A stretch of 64,000 nucleotides of DNA from Manis javanica (Eukaryota > Chordata > Mammalia > Pholidota > Manidae), in the NCBI RefSeq assembly GCF_040802235.1, contig NC_133156.1, positions 186,260,351-186,324,350 on the forward strand, read 5' to 3'. This document shows, piece by piece, positions 25,701 through 38,194 of the stretch. The position numbers and the translations under genes were made by a program. A model generated the notes under the pieces. The model was not told the DNA's origin. It worked only from the letters and a program-made list of their open reading frames with translations, and made no database searches. Each line of letters opens with the position of its first letter. Position 1 is the stretch's first letter.

Positions 25701-26526
25701 TATATTGTTTGTTCTCAGTTTTAACTTGGTCATTGTTCCAGTGATTTTTTAGAAGCATGTTGTTAAGCCTCTTGTGATTGTGAGCCCTTTTTTTTTTTCT
25801 TTACAGTTTATTTCTCATTTCATATCCTTGTGATCTGAGAAGCTGGTTGGTACAATTTCAATCTTTTTGAATTTTGAGGCTCTTTTTGTGGTCTAGTATG
25901 TGATCTATTCCAGAAAGTGTTCCATGTGCACTTGAGAATAATGTGTATTCTGCTGCTTTTGGGTGGAATGTTCTGTAGATATTTGTTAGGTCTATCTGTT
26001 CTGATGTGTTGTTCAGTACCTCTGTCTCCTTATTTCCTGTCTGGTTGATCTGTCTTTTGGAGTGAGTGGTGTGTTGAAGTCTCCTAAAATGAATTGATTG
26101 CCTTCTATTTCCCCATTTAATTCTGTTAGTATTTGTTTCACATATGTAGGTGCTCCTGTGTTGGGTGCATAGATATTTATCATGGTTATATCCTCTTGTT
26201 GGACTGACCCCTTTATCATTATGTAATGTCCTGTTTGTCTCTTGTTACTTTCTTTGTTTTGAAGTCTATTTTGTCTCATAGAAGTACCGCAGCACCTGAT
26301 TTTTTCTCTCTATTGTTTGGATGAAATATCTTTGTCCATCCCTTCACTTTCAGTCTGTGTATATCTTTGGGTTTGAAGTGAGTCTCTTTTAGGCAGCATA
26401 TAGATGTGTCTTGCTTTTTATCCATTCTGTAACTCTGTGTCTTTTAATTGGCACATTCAGTCCATTTACATTTAGGGTGATTATCAATAGATATGTACTT
26501 ATTGCAATTGCAGGCTTTGAATTCAT
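22735..26526 (-). pseudogene. L1 ORF2 (endonuclease / reverse transcriptase), multiply disrupted
   Basis: The start ATG is the complement of 26524-26526, in the same context (ggtaaccatgaa) as the plus-strand copy, and the stop is at 22735. Visible pieces: an endonuclease segment with QEDITMINIYAPNTGAP and GDFNTPLTPKD (26013-26279), a linker (24995-25606, including [16 protein letters not shown]), an RT core with [13 protein letters not shown] and [13 protein letters not shown] (24393-24758), a thumb-like part (23826-24218), and the C-terminal cysteine/histidine region with [10 protein letters not shown] (22928-23389), where the usual histidine before CWWEC is proline. The RT box reads FSDD rather than FADD. 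The endonuclease SDH triplet is still encoded near 25845 but out of frame with the rest. Confidence 0.93.
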
Positions 26527-26814
26527 GGTTACCAAAGGTTCAAGAGCAGCTTCTTTACTATCTAGCAGTCAAATTTACTTCACTTATTATGCTATTGTAA
26601 ATAGCATCTGATGATTCTTTTTTCTCTCCCTTTTCCTTCCTCCTCCACTCTTTATATGTTAGGTGTCATATTCTGAACTCTTTGTGTATCCCTTGACTGA
26701 CTTTGTTGGTAGCTGATTTAATTTTGCATTTCCTTAGTATTTAGTTAGTCTACTTCCTTTGCTGTGGTTTTATTTTCTCTGGTGAAAGCTATTTAGCCTT
26801 AGGCATAATGCCAT

Positions 26815-27663
26815 CTAGAGCAGTCCCTTTAAAATACACTGTATAGATGGTTTGTGGAAGGTAAATTCCCTCAACTTTTGCTTATCTGGGAATTGTTTAA
26901 TCCCTCTTTCAAATTTAAATGATAATCTTGCTGGATAGAGTATTTTTGGTTCAAAGTCCTTCTGTTTCATTGCATTAAATGAATCATGCCACTCTCTTCT
27001 GACCTGTAAGGTTTCTGCTGAGAAGTCTGATGATAGCCTGATGGATTTTCCTTTGTAGGTGATCTTTTTTCTCTCGCTGGCTGCTTTTAATACTCTGTCC
27101 TTGTCTTTGATCTTTGCCATTTTAATTATTGTATGTCTTGGTGTTGTCCGCCTTGGGTCCCTTGTGTGGGACATCTGTGGACTTCCTTGGCCTGAGAGAC
27201 TATTTCCTTCCCCAGATTGGGGAATTTTTCAGCAATTATCTTCTCAAATACACTGTCCATCCCCTTTTCTCTCTTCTTCTTCTTCTGGTACCCCTATAAT
27301 GCAAATATTGTTCCATTGGGATTGGTCACACAGTTATCTTAATATTCTTTCATTCCTAGAGATCCTTTTTTCTCTCTCTGCCTCAGCCTCTCTGTATTCC
27401 TGTTCTCTGATTTCTATTCCATTAACAGTCTCCTCCACCTCATCTAATCTGCTTTAAAATTTCTCCCTTGTTTGTTTCATTTCTGTTATCTCCCTCCTGA
27501 ATTCATTCTTTAGCTCTTGAGTATTTTTCTGTAGCTCCATCAGCATGCTTATGACTTTTATTTTGAATTCTTTTTCATAAAGATTGGTCATTTCATTCTC
27601 ACTGAGCCCTCTTTCTGGTGTTTGAGGTATTTTGGATTGAACAAGGTTCTTCTGCCTTTTCAG
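26815..27663 (-). pseudogene. L1 ORF1, disrupted and start codon lost
   Basis: Homologous to ORF1 of the plus-strand copy. The expected start position is CTG instead of ATG (27663-27661), although an upstream in-frame ATG at 27747 keeps the frame open for 97 codons through the coiled coil. A stop at 27454-27456 ends that stretch (EMKQTREKF). The RRM-like middle is shattered. The C-terminal domain is open again at 26815-27174 (HTIIKMAKIKDKDRVLKAAS to LKGLL) with the natural stop. Both ends are recognisable, but the protein cannot be made whole. Confidence 0.9.
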
Positions 27664-28685
27664 GGTCCTGGAGCAATAGGAGTGGTCGCCGGTAAGTGGT
27701 GCAGGTGTCAGCTGGGAGGACAAATTCCCTTCCTCCTTGCCAGTCACTATGCCTGTCTCTGCTGTCTGTGCCAGTTACTGCGTGGAGGAAGCAGCCTCTT
27801 GGTCAACCCCCTAAGCCTCCATGGGTGGGGCGGGCCTTGGGATGGCTTGGGGCACTGGTGGGGCTTGCAGGCCAGTGCTCTGCCACAATAACAAAGCTCC
27901 TTTGTGGCTCCTGGTCTCAGCAATCATCTCCATTGTCTGCCGGTCAACTGCACACAGGGAGCAGCCTCTGAGTCTGGGCTGGTTAGCTGTTCACAGGGAG
28001 AAGCCTCTGTGTTAAGCTGTTCAGTTGCTGTAGGCAGGGCTGCCCTCCGGCCGGTCTGCAGCAATAACGGGGACAGCTGGGTTGCATGGTGGTGCTGACC
28101 CAGAGGAAGTAATGGCAGGCTTCTTATTGCAGTGAGGGGCCTCAGGGCTGCATTACTAACCAGCGGGATAGGGTGTGTGAAGCTTCTGAAAGTTCCCCAC
28201 CTTCTGGGCTGAGTGTGCCAGTATGATATTGTCCACCTATTAAACCTTTGCCTCTTTAAGACTTTTAAAGTGCCTGCTTTTCTTTTGTCCCAGGGCAGCT
28301 GGTTGTGGGAACCTATTCACAGTGTTAGTCTCAGACTTTTCAGCTTCTCTAATCTCCAGAGCACCATGCAATGTGTGTCTGCTCCCAGGGCAGATATCTA
28401 GGGTTGGGTATTTAGCAGTCCTGTGCTTCCACTCCCTCCCCACTCAGATTCTTTTCCTCCTGCTGGTGAGCTGGGGTGGAGTGAGTGCTCGAGTCCCACC
28501 AGGTTGTGGCTTTTTACTGTACCCTTTTTGGTGAGATGTTGACTTCTCCCAGATGTAGTCTGGCTAGTATACTGTTGCTTCTGGTCACTCTTTTAGGAAT
28601 AGTTGTATTTGCTGTATTTTCAAAATATATGTGGTTTGGGAGGAGATTTCCACCACACTACTCATGCCACCATCTTTTCCTCTCC
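27664..28685 (-). promoter_or_regulatory. L1 5'UTR / internal promoter region
   Basis: The leader of the antisense L1, rich in CTG/CAG-like and GC-containing segments between 27690 and 28130, in contrast to the AT-rich surroundings. L1 leaders contain an internal promoter and often an antisense promoter; activity of this copy is unknown. Confidence 0.55.
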
Positions 28686-28697
28686 TAGAACATAGTG
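28686..28697. repeat. Target-site duplication, right copy
   Basis: tagaacatagtg, matching 22401-22412 with one difference; marks the insertion site of the antisense L1. Confidence 0.85.
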
Positions 28698-30379
28698 TTT
28701 TTGAAGGTAGAGCATTTGGTTGACTGATACACGTTTCATGAAGGACAGTCATGTAAACTCAACAGTGCCTGAAAGGTGCTAAAGAAGTCAAGACTCCTGG
28801 CATGGAATATGAGGAGCAGACTGTCACCCAATGTATGTACAAACACTGGCTATTGAAAGTGATATTGAAGATTATGAAGAAAGTTTAGATACCAATTAAA
28901 ATCACACTACTGAAGAATCATATTCTTTGGAATATGTTTGCTACTGGGGAGAAAGTGCATATCTTGTGACCTTTCAGCCTACTGAGCACAGATCCCTGCA
29001 CTCTTGCACAGTCTCTGGTCCCCTGTACCTTTGAAGAAAACTGTGGTCTGGAATTCTCTTTAAGCAGACATTTGCCTTCTTAGGTCAAGTCTTCAGAAAA
29101 TGAGCACTCAGTATTCAACACTTTGAGTAAAATGAAAAGGTCATTGTGTTATGGATACAGTCAGTCAAGACAGGGCCAACAGGGAGCAAAAATAGACATG
29201 AAGAGGAAGAAATATTGTGAAATGCACACAAGAGCACACAGAGGAGGGCTTCATCTTAATCACATCTTCTTAGATGATAATTACTTACCACCCAAAATAA
29301 TCTACTATTGTTTATTATCTTCTGTTTTAACTCTCCCAGAAGGCCTTAAACCCATTCTTACTTCTAAACAGAATCCTCCAGGAGAAAGATGCGAACTTAA
29401 ATCAGCTTTCCTTTATCCTTACCACTTTTTGAATTTCTCCACTAAGTTTTACTACATCAATTAAGTTTAAGTGTTTCCAAAAAGTTTGTTACTGCTCTCA
29501 TTGATCCCAGAGGCTTTAAATTCCCTAAAAAGATGGTTTTCTTTATAGGAGCACTCTAGTGTCCTAGAATAGTAAATCCTTCTTTAAGTAAATAAGTTAA
29601 TGCAAGGGTGTCATGTTATTATAAATTAAGAATCGTCCTATATTATATAATATTTATTTACATTAACCTACCTACTGAGCATTTATTCCCTATTTATAAT
29701 GCCAAACATTGGAGAAAAAGCTTATTAGAGATATCCCAAGGCCTAGGGGTTTCCTAGTATCTCAATATTTGATATGATATAGAAAAAAAAACATTAAAAC
29801 ATTTTTCTGACACTTTCTATTTATAATTTTGACCCCATCTTTTTATGGAGGTTCTTAAAATGGTCCCTTGAAGGTAGATAGATGAACTAATAATCATTTC
29901 TGATATGGAGTGGCTAAATCAGCAAAACTGAAAACTAGAATCTCTCTCATGAATTTCAGACCTGTATGTCCACTGTCTTCTACAAGGTATTTTCACCTGG
30001 TTGCCCTAGGGGTTCTCACTCCACAGGTCTTCCTCAGGAACCAGCTTCCCTTGTTACATCGCACTCATGGACTAGCTTCCATCTTCTAGCTCAGGTCAGA
30101 AACTATGTTCTCATTTTTGACTCCTTCTTCTTCTTCCTGATAAATTCAGTAAATTATCAGTGTGAGAAAAATTGTAAAACAAACACACACACACCCTTCT
30201 GTCTTTTTCCAATGAGATATTTGTAGTCAGACAATCAGCTCTCAGCTTAATTAATGATTTAATTTCTCTGCCATATTCATCTTATTCCCTCCAAGTTTTT
30301 GTCTACACTTCAAACAGGGCTCTTCCTTGAGTAATACATGCTTGAAAAAAATAAAGCGGTGACTTTTCTGCATACAAAT
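28698..30379. other. Unassigned sequence
   Basis: No recognised gene or named repeat. The interval 28750-28930 is somewhat purine-rich, with a codon-like look but no frame I can identify. A short (CA)n lies at 30182-30195. Confidence 0.4.
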
Positions 30380-30920
30380 TTGATCATCTAACTGCCTCAC
30401 TTAGAATTTCTAATACTACACATTGGCTTCAAAAGCTCAGTGAAAATTCTGGCAGTGCTCAGGTTGTCCACAAACAGCTCCCTGCTTACATGTACAGCCT
30501 CTGAGTTCCACTCACATCAAACTATTTTAAGTTCCTTTCAATAGTTTGAACTCTCTCTTCTGCCTCCAAACCTTTGTATATACAGTTACTCCTGTTTAAC
30601 TGTCTGCTGCTCAACATTTGGGTCTCAGCTGGATTTCATATCTTCCAAAGGCTTTGCCAGACCCTCCCCAGCCCAATGCCTCTGTCGAGACTGGGTCAAT
30701 GGGTAAAGTGTCACCTATATGCTCCTATAACCACTTTTGTTTACCCATATCATATGAGGTATTACCTGTATTATAAATTTCCTCTGCCTTACTCTGAATC
30801 ACTCAGTATATAATGAACAATTTGAACATAGAGAATAGCCTGAGGCCAGCAGAATTCCTAGCACATAGTAGGCACTCAAGAATTATTTGTTGAGGAATTA
30901 TGTGAGTGGGTGAATGAATG
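30380..30920 (+). mobile_element. L2 LINE fragment (3' end)
   Basis: Ancient L2 3' part: 'ctccctgcttacatgtacagcctc' near 30478, 'cctccaaacctttgtatata' near 30562, then 'tagcacatagtaggcactcaagaattatttgttgaggaat', the L2 3' terminus, followed by GAAT repeats at 30914-30923. No open frame. Confidence 0.8.
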
Positions 30921-32559
30921 AATCTCAGTTCTGTCAAGTTGAAATCAATATCCCAAGATAAGCCCACACCCAACCAAAAGGCCTGAATTCCCTAGGCAGT
31001 CAGAAACACAGAGGAACAACAATCTTCTCACTGACAATAACAGTCTTGGTAGGCACCTTACTGAGGAAAATGATCTGTTTACTGATGCCAAATGTGTGTG
31101 GACAGTAAAACCCAATGACTCCTAAGCCCCATTCTGGAATCTTCCCCAAGAGCTGCAGCAAGTTCTTGTCTGTGTGCAAAGAATAGAAGGCAAGAAGTGG
31201 GTCTCCCTGTGAGAAGGACTATTTCCAGTAAAGACAAGGAAGGCTGAATGAATGAATAAGCATTTCTTTCCTTCCTTCATGGAGTTTGGGCTCAAGCATA
31301 CACACACACAAAGACACACTTAAAAATTACCATTTGCAGCCTCTGGTCAAAGAGGAACGGGGAAAGTGCACTAACATTCAGTGTTTCACAAGTATCTCAG
31401 GTGAGCTCTCAGTTGCATTGAATATTTTTTAACCATCATCTGTTCGTTGAATACTTAGGCATATTTAATCTTTTTAGTGTTATTTTCTGTCTGAATTAAA
31501 ATGACTGCCTAAGTCAAATAGAAAAAGGAGTTATAATGTAGATGCGTACAGGAGAGCATCCTGGAAGTCACTCTCCTCAACTCACGCTATTGACATAAGA
31601 TTAGGAAGGTGTTCCTGGGCATCTGTCTGTTTCATTTTGCACCAGAGAAAAGGAAAAGATATGGAAGGAAGAGCTGGTAATTGTGGTATAAATAATTTGG
31701 TGTTAAGGGCTGATTCACCCCCAAAGAGAAAAGACATTAGCCTCAGGCCAGTCTGACTAGGGAAATACCAAGTTTCTTGACACTTCTCATTGGAGAAAGC
31801 ACTGGGAAGGGCTTGAGAGGGTGTCTGCTCCTCATTTTCCTAGGACTGAGATAGCCTCTAAATGTGGCACTGATAATAAGATGATATACTTTCAGTCAAT
31901 GATGTGTGTGGTTTTCCTCTCCTCCCCCCAGCTATTAAAGCTGTATTCAGTGGGAGACACATAGTAATTTGTTGAAAATCACTATTTTCTAAGAAACTCT
32001 CACAAACCCCCAAGAGCCCATTATAGTAACAGAAGTGACAAGAAAATAAATGTTTTTGACAGGGAGTGCTCCTACCCAGGGTAGATGGCTGCAACATCAG
32101 TGATTATTCAGCAAATCAAACTTATTTAAACACACTGTCTCTGATACTTAATAAATGTTATAGTGTGGCTTTTTGTGGCTAATAAAACTTGGTTTACATT
32201 CCATTCCGTGTCTTCTATGATTTGCCTCCCTGGGCTCACTTAAAGTGCATTAAGAAGCAGCAAGCAAGATCAGGACGATTTGCTGCAAAACTTAAATAAT
32301 TCATTTTTGCACCACTGCTTTCAGACTGTGTTTTTACAAATGCTGTAATGAGACAAGCTGTGAAATGTTTTACATGGGGAAAAAGGCAAGGGAGTCACTG
32401 AAAGAAAACTCCCTTTCCATGCCTTATTTCTTTAAGGTTCAGGACAAAAATAAGAAAAGCATGTCTTACAAATACATTTGTGTTATTTACCTACTCCCCA
32501 TACATATGGCATCAACTAGATCCCATTTATAGTTTTCTGTTAACTAGAATTAAAGTCAT
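30921..32559. other. Unassigned sequence
   Basis: No gene or clear repeat. A short CA-rich stretch lies at 31300-31310. Confidence 0.4.
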
Positions 32560-33440
32560 GTCATATTGGGGAGAAGTTTCTGAATTAATTTATAAAATTG
32601 ACCTGTGTCTAATCAAATTGCCAAACAGATATTTGAGGAGAAAAGCTTCACAAAATTATTTTAAAGTTTATCTTAATAGGGTAACTGAGCAAAAACATAT
32701 AATAAATATTGCAAAATTTAATATGACATGCACTTGAGCTGTTAGATCATAAAGCATATTATAAAGCAGTCATATTTAAAAGAGTGTGGGTCTACAATAA
32801 CTAGGCAATCAATGAAGCCGTCTAAAAAGAACTAAGTTAAACAGGTGAAACAGTCTAGAAACAAGGGAAGAGCATATTCAATATATACTAAAAGCAACAC
32901 TGCAAACTAGTGAGAAAAGAACACATGTGTTTAAAGAAAAGATAAAAAAATATTTAGTTATATGAAAAAGACATTGTATTCAACAAACCAGTTCAATAGG
33001 ATTATTTAATTATGTAGGTTTCTTACATATCAAAGAGAACCAATTGTTTTTGAAGATGAGTAAAGGATATGATTAGACAAGAAGAAAATATGAGATATAT
33101 AAAATAACAAGACACATTTGTTTTGCTTGTGTTTGCTTGTCACAAGAGCAAGGATAAATGATTACTAACTCCTAGTGTTGATGAGGGTGTGGAAAAAAGT
33201 CAACCTCTTAAAAATATCTGATGAAAATATTAATTGGTTCAATATTTTCTTGTGAGAATATCCTCAAATGTGCTTCGAAACACTGTTTTTAAAACACATC
33301 TTTTGAACCAAAATATCTCTTCCGGGAATTTATATAAGAAAACAATCAGAAATTTACAAAGATATAGTAGAAAGTTTATTGCAAGGTTACTCATAATAGC
33401 AAAACTTCAGGAAATGAGTTTGCCTTTTTTGGTCTTGTTT
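32560..33440 (+). mobile_element. Old L1 fragment (late ORF2)
   Basis: Decayed late ORF2 in plus orientation: 'ttgatgagggtgtggaaaaaag' near 33178, 'gggaatttatataagaaaacaatcagaaatttacaaag' near 33325-33362, and 'ttgcaaggttactcataatagcaaaa' near 33379. These are the conserved C-terminal segments of old L1s. Frames are fully broken. Confidence 0.75.
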
Positions 33441-33479
33441 AGAAACCCTTCTTAATTCTAAGATCATAAGGATATTCTC

Positions 33480-34470
33480 CTGTATGTTTCCTTCAATAAT
33501 TAAATTTTTTTTTACTTTTTACTTTTAAATCCTCAATCTGCCTGAATTGTTTCTATATATTATGTGAATCACTGACCCTTCCTTGCATTCTCCATTCCTT
33601 TTCAATCTTAGCTCTGTCCTATGTCAAGTTGCCTTATAGTAATGAGACTGTTTCTTGCCTCTATATTCTTCTAAATAAATCTTGACATCTGGTAAATTAA
33701 CTTTTCCACTTCCTACACCACACCTTGTTTTTGTTTTATTCAGTGGTTTCTTGGCTGTTCTTTCCATTTTGCTGTAAAATTATCTTATCAAGTCAAATGC
33801 ATACACTACATACAAACATTGGAATTTTGGTAAAAGTTTCATCAAATCTCTAGATGAATTTGCAGAGAATTGATATATTTATAGTATTGACTATTCCTAA
33901 TTATGAATGTGGTATTTTCCAAATATATTTAGGCTTTCTTTATTGTCTTTCAAAAAAATTAATGATTTTCCTCATAAAGGTCTTGTACGTATTTAAAAAA
34001 AATTCCTAAATCCCTTCTTTGCTTATGATTACCTATGATATGCATTCTTTAATTTTTCTAAAAGTTTGTGGTCAGTATATTGAAATATAACTGAATTTTG
34101 TAATTTTTTACTTGGAAACCTTGATATATTCAGTTGTTAATTCTAATAATTTCCCTGTAGATTATTTTGGTCTGTCATATAAGCAGCCCTATTTTCTATA
34201 AATGATGAGAGTTTCCCTTCTTTGCAGTAATTATACTTTTGCCTTTTTCTTGTCTTATTATGCTGGCTAAGATTATAACTGTACTGGTGAACAAAAGTGA
34301 TGATAGTAGGCATTCTTGTCATGTTTCTGATATTTAAAAGATGTTTTTAATATCTTACCACTGAATGATGTTTGTTGTGGAATTTATAACTACCCATCAC
34401 TAGAATAGGAAAATTCCCCTCTATTACTAGTTTGTTTTTATTTTAAATCATGAATGAATGTTGGGTTTTT
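33480..34470 (-). mobile_element. Old L1 fragment (ORF2), antisense
   Basis: Antisense ORF2 thumb/palm sequence. Segments like 'gaatttgcagagaattgatatatttat' (33858-33884) and 'gatgatagtaggcattcttgtcatgtttctga' (34298-34330), the complement of the conserved CPLSP region, identify it. No frame survives. Its orientation is opposite to the neighbouring pieces. Confidence 0.75.
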
Positions 34471-34489
34471 TAAAATAATACCCCAAAAA

Positions 34490-34990
34490 GGCAAACACAA
34501 AAAACAAACCCAGTAACATTATTCATAATAACAGAAATTAAAAGTGACTCAAATGTCCAACAACAGTAAACTAGTCAAGGTCTGCTGTACTCATAGAAAA
34601 ACAAACCCTAAGCAGCAGTAAAGGGAATGAAGCCCAGCTACACAACACAACATGAAACTTCTCAAACTCACAACATTGAGCACACAAAGCAAGTCAAAAA
34701 AGAATACATGAGTGTTTTGTATCCAAAGAAAGATAAAGAATGGGCAAAATTAAACCATAGTGTTTGGGGACACGCATATATATGATAAAATATAAAAAAA
34801 TCAATGAATGATAAACACAAAATGTGTCATACTGGCTTCCTGGGGGTAGGAAGTTTGATGTGGTCAGGAAGGGACCAAACAGGAAAAACTCTAAGAAGCT
34901 GGGTAAATGTGTTTTTAAGTTGCAGAAACTCCTGAATACCTGATAAATTTCATAATTTTTTTTAATTGAGAAGAACTTCTGAGACATGAT
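34490..34990 (+). mobile_element. Old L1 fragment (ORF2 end and 3'UTR)
   Basis: Plus-strand remnant beginning with a form of 'attattcataataacagaaatt...caaatgtccaacaacagtaaac' (34518-34571) and ending in 3'UTR-like sequence with 'cttcctgggggtaggaagtttgatgtgg' (34836-34863). Confidence 0.65.
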
Positions 34991-36609
34991 ATAGTGCATT
35001 TATAGGTGATTTTAAAGATTTTTCTGCTTTATTTGCATTTTCTAATTTTGTCAACATTGAACATGACTTGTGTGGTAAATTTTAAAACATTTGTGGAATG
35101 AGACATAGTTTTAAAAATCTGCATTCGTGGACATGTTTAGCCAGCTCAGCAACTTTAAGACCCAGTTGATCTCACATCAAAGGATTATCCATGTGATGAC
35201 AATTTGCACATTCACAGGCCAAGGAATTCTGCAACAACTTTCTCTGCTAGTGAATAGGAATACAGAAATTTCAATGCTTACAAAATACTTATAAGTGGTA
35301 TTATTTGTATGTAAAGAGATAAATTTTACTGATATATCTAAGACCCATTTTAGGTGTCCAATACTTTTATAAAAGTAATGTAAGTTTAAAAGTTTTATAT
35401 CTATCATCTGTTTATGAAATCATATGGCCACAAAGAACATTTTTAAAACAGATAAAAGAAAAAATGCCACTCCAGATTTTGTCATCCTGTAAATAGCCAT
35501 AGCTATTGTTTAATTGTTTTCCCTTTCAATAATGTTTTCTTTAACATATATATTTTCTTCCTAAATTTTAATCCTAATGAAGACATGCCCTTATTCTGAT
35601 AGTTGAAGACTTAATATTATATGAAAGCTTTTGTTGATATTGCTAAAAAGCTCACAAAATCATATTAAAAGATGTATAATATTTCATTGAGTGAGCTTAC
35701 CATGATTTACTTAATAATATTCCTATCATACTTTTGCTTTGAGGCTTCCAGAGACGATCAGTAAAGCTAGTTTAATCTGAATTCTTTACAATAGCCTATG
35801 TTTCCATAAGCCCAAGTGCTAGAAATACTAGCTGGCCTAATACTTCCTCTGCCTCTGTTGTGTCCCAAGCAGCCACAGAGCTGTGGTACTACAGTCTCCA
35901 GAAGCTATTAACAGTGGGGCTCTTGATTCTGTTTCAACAGTGAGTTCCAGAAATCAAACCTGAGGGCTTACTCTCTAAGTGCTACTATTTCAGAACCAAC
36001 TGTCTTAATTTCGGATTTCCCCAAAGGCAGAATCTGAGACAAGGACTTGGCATGAGGATGTAAAAAGCATGATATAGGGATAGTAGCATTACCAATGGCA
36101 CATCTGTAGGCACTAAAAATGTAATTTGGCCCTGGACTTCTGAGAAGCATTTGGGATACCTCCAGAATTGTCCAGAATTGGAGGGGTGAGAGGAGGTTTG
36201 ATCACTTACCTGCTGGTGTCCATCTCCCATTGGTTGAGATTTTCCTCAGGGAGTATAATTTTTCCCCCAACTTTGGGCTATGCTGTGTCTTGGCCTAGAA
36301 TGGAGCTACAAAGAATACTGAGGCAGAAAGACAAGTGGTGCCTTCTGGGAAGGGATGTGCTGGTTCAAGTAAGTTGGCTCACACAGAGCCATCCACTGCA
36401 GCTACAGCTGAAATCAGAGTTGGGCTGAGGTAGTATGACGCTGGGCATCAAATGTGCTGGATATATTCATACTTAAGAATTTGAGCCTTTCTTTTAGTGG
36501 CAATGAAATTTATTGCAAAGTTTAATAAGTGAGGGTCTGCTTTGTATCACTGGGTATATACAGAAATATTTGGTAAGAAATAATTAAGGAAGACAAGATT
36601 GAAGGAAAT
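34991..36609. other. Unassigned sequence
   Basis: Mostly AT-rich. The interval 36010-36430 is less AT-rich and resembles an old medium-copy repeat (around 'cctgctggtgtccatctcccattgg'), but I cannot name a family. Confidence 0.35.
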
Positions 36610-37080
36610 AAATAAGGAGTTTAGTTTGGAGTATTGTGATTTGAGGTTTCTGTGAGCCATCATCTAACTGCAGATATTCATTTGGTAGTTGAAAGTACTA
36701 TTTGCAGCTCAGGGGTAAGGCATGGATAAAGAAAAATATCAGTGCCAGCTGAAGCCATGGGAGAAGATGAGATCATCTGAGGAAACATACTGAATGAAAA
36801 GAGAAGAGCTTCTTCCACAACTGAGCTCTCTAGAAAACCAAAGTTTAAAGAGTGAGCAGAGGAAGAAGAATAAACAGAGGAGATAGGCATAAAAAATAAG
36901 AAGGTAGGAAAATAATCAGGAAAAATGGACCCAAGACCTGGAAGTAGAGACTTTTATGAAAAGAGTAGTAAACTGCATCAAATACTGAAAGAGGCTGTGA
37001 TGATAAGGACAGAAGAGAATTCATTAGCCTTTGCATTTGAAGCATAATTGGCAACTTTGATAAAAATAACTTCAGGAGAC
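36610..37080 (+). repeat. Old medium-copy mammalian repeat, 3' portion
   Basis: Contains a diverged form of a widespread mammalian repeat segment (ccatgggagaagatgagatc at 36757, then 'agtaaactgcatcaaatactgaaagaggctgtgatgataaggac'). I recognise the consensus pattern but not its family name. It appears again at 51915-52680. Confidence 0.5.
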
Positions 37081-37184
37081 GGCTCGGGAAAGTCTGGGGT
37101 AGGAAAACTCTAGCTCTAGTGGCATTAAGGCTGGAAGATGAACCAGGCTGGGAGTCCAGGTGATAACTTAAGAAAATCTGCACT

Positions 37185-37560
37185 AACATGGTGGCAGTGA
37201 CAGTGGAGAGCATGAACTGTCAAAGTTTGAGGTATATATCTGAGGCAGGAACAAAAGAATTTGATATGTGACTAGATTATAGGTTGTGAGCATGGAGAGA
37301 GCCAAAGAAAGACAGATTGAAGGTGTCTTTGAAGTTCCTATCTAGCTTGGGAGACCAGGGACAGATGGGTCATTAAATAGTCTTGATTACATGAAGTGCA
37401 ACAGTTTTGGGGAAAATGTAATGAATACCATTTTGGGCATGGGGTGTATGAAATAGCTGATCTGTGATAGTCTATTAGAAATATCTAAATGGCACTTGAA
37501 TTTATGGATCCTGAATTTACAAGAGAGAAAGATAAAAATATAGATTTGTAATTTATCCAC
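37185..37560 (+). repeat. Same old medium-copy repeat, 5' portion
   Basis: Corresponds to the earlier part of the same repeat ('acatggtggcagtgacagtggagagcatg' through 'attttgggcatggggtgtatgaaatagctgatctgtgatag'). It lies downstream of the later part, so the two are either two insertions or a rearranged copy. Confidence 0.45.
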
Positions 37561-38194
37561 ATACAGGAAGATAAAGTTATTTGACTAACTTTATAAAGCA
37601 TATAAGCCTCTCTTCCCAGGAAAATCCTTAACAGAAGAGACTGCAAGAGAAAGAATCCAGGCAAGAAACAAGATGGTAAAGGAGCCAGGAAAAGATATAA
37701 TGCCGAAAATAAAGAACCCTCCTTATGATGCTTCTGGTCTTACAAAGATAAAGGCCTGAAAAGTTCTGTTTTCTTTCAAACCAGGATGGAAATATTTGCA
37801 AGGAAAATGGAAAAAAATCTGGCTTGATCTTCCTACAAATCCCAAATCCATAGCTATAAATGAACTACAAGATAGGGCCAGACTTGCATTTTGTAAACAA
37901 GAAACCAGTCTCCGACAAAAAACTTGCATTTGGCTCTTAAATTAAATTCATGTATTTTGATGAATCACATCTTTTTTATACTCCAGAATATCTAGCTCTC
38001 TCTACTTTTCTATGTTGCCTCTGACAAGAACATTACATAAATATCTTTTACACTGTTGCCTATGCTACCTCTCTTGAGCCCTTAAGTTATCTCTCCTCTG
38101 CTCTTCATAAAAGCAGATTGGAATCAAATTATCTGGTTCTACTCCTCTGATGGAGAAAACGCTCCTGGTTGAACCAGGCCCTGGATCCATTTTG
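37561..38194. other. Unassigned sequence
   Basis: No gene or named repeat recognised. Confidence 0.4.

Larger units (their letters stand above)
22413..28685 (-). mobile_element. Full-length antisense L1 retrotransposon, inactivated
   Basis: A complete 6.27-kb L1 on the minus strand. Poly-T (the A tail) at 22413-22419 is followed by the 3'UTR to 22734, ORF2 22735-26526, spacer, ORF1 26815-27663, and a GC-richer 5'UTR to 28685, which begins gaggaaaagatggtggcatg on the minus strand. A 12-bp target-site duplication flanks it. The 3'UTR clearly matches the plus-strand L1 at 10257-16215, whereas the 5'UTR is longer and differs. ORF1 and ORF2 are broken by several stops and frameshifts. Confidence 0.95.

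Noticed and set aside
28750..28930. Possible processed pseudogene next to the antisense L1
   Set aside because: Looks codon-like in places, but I could not identify a protein, a tail or a target duplication.
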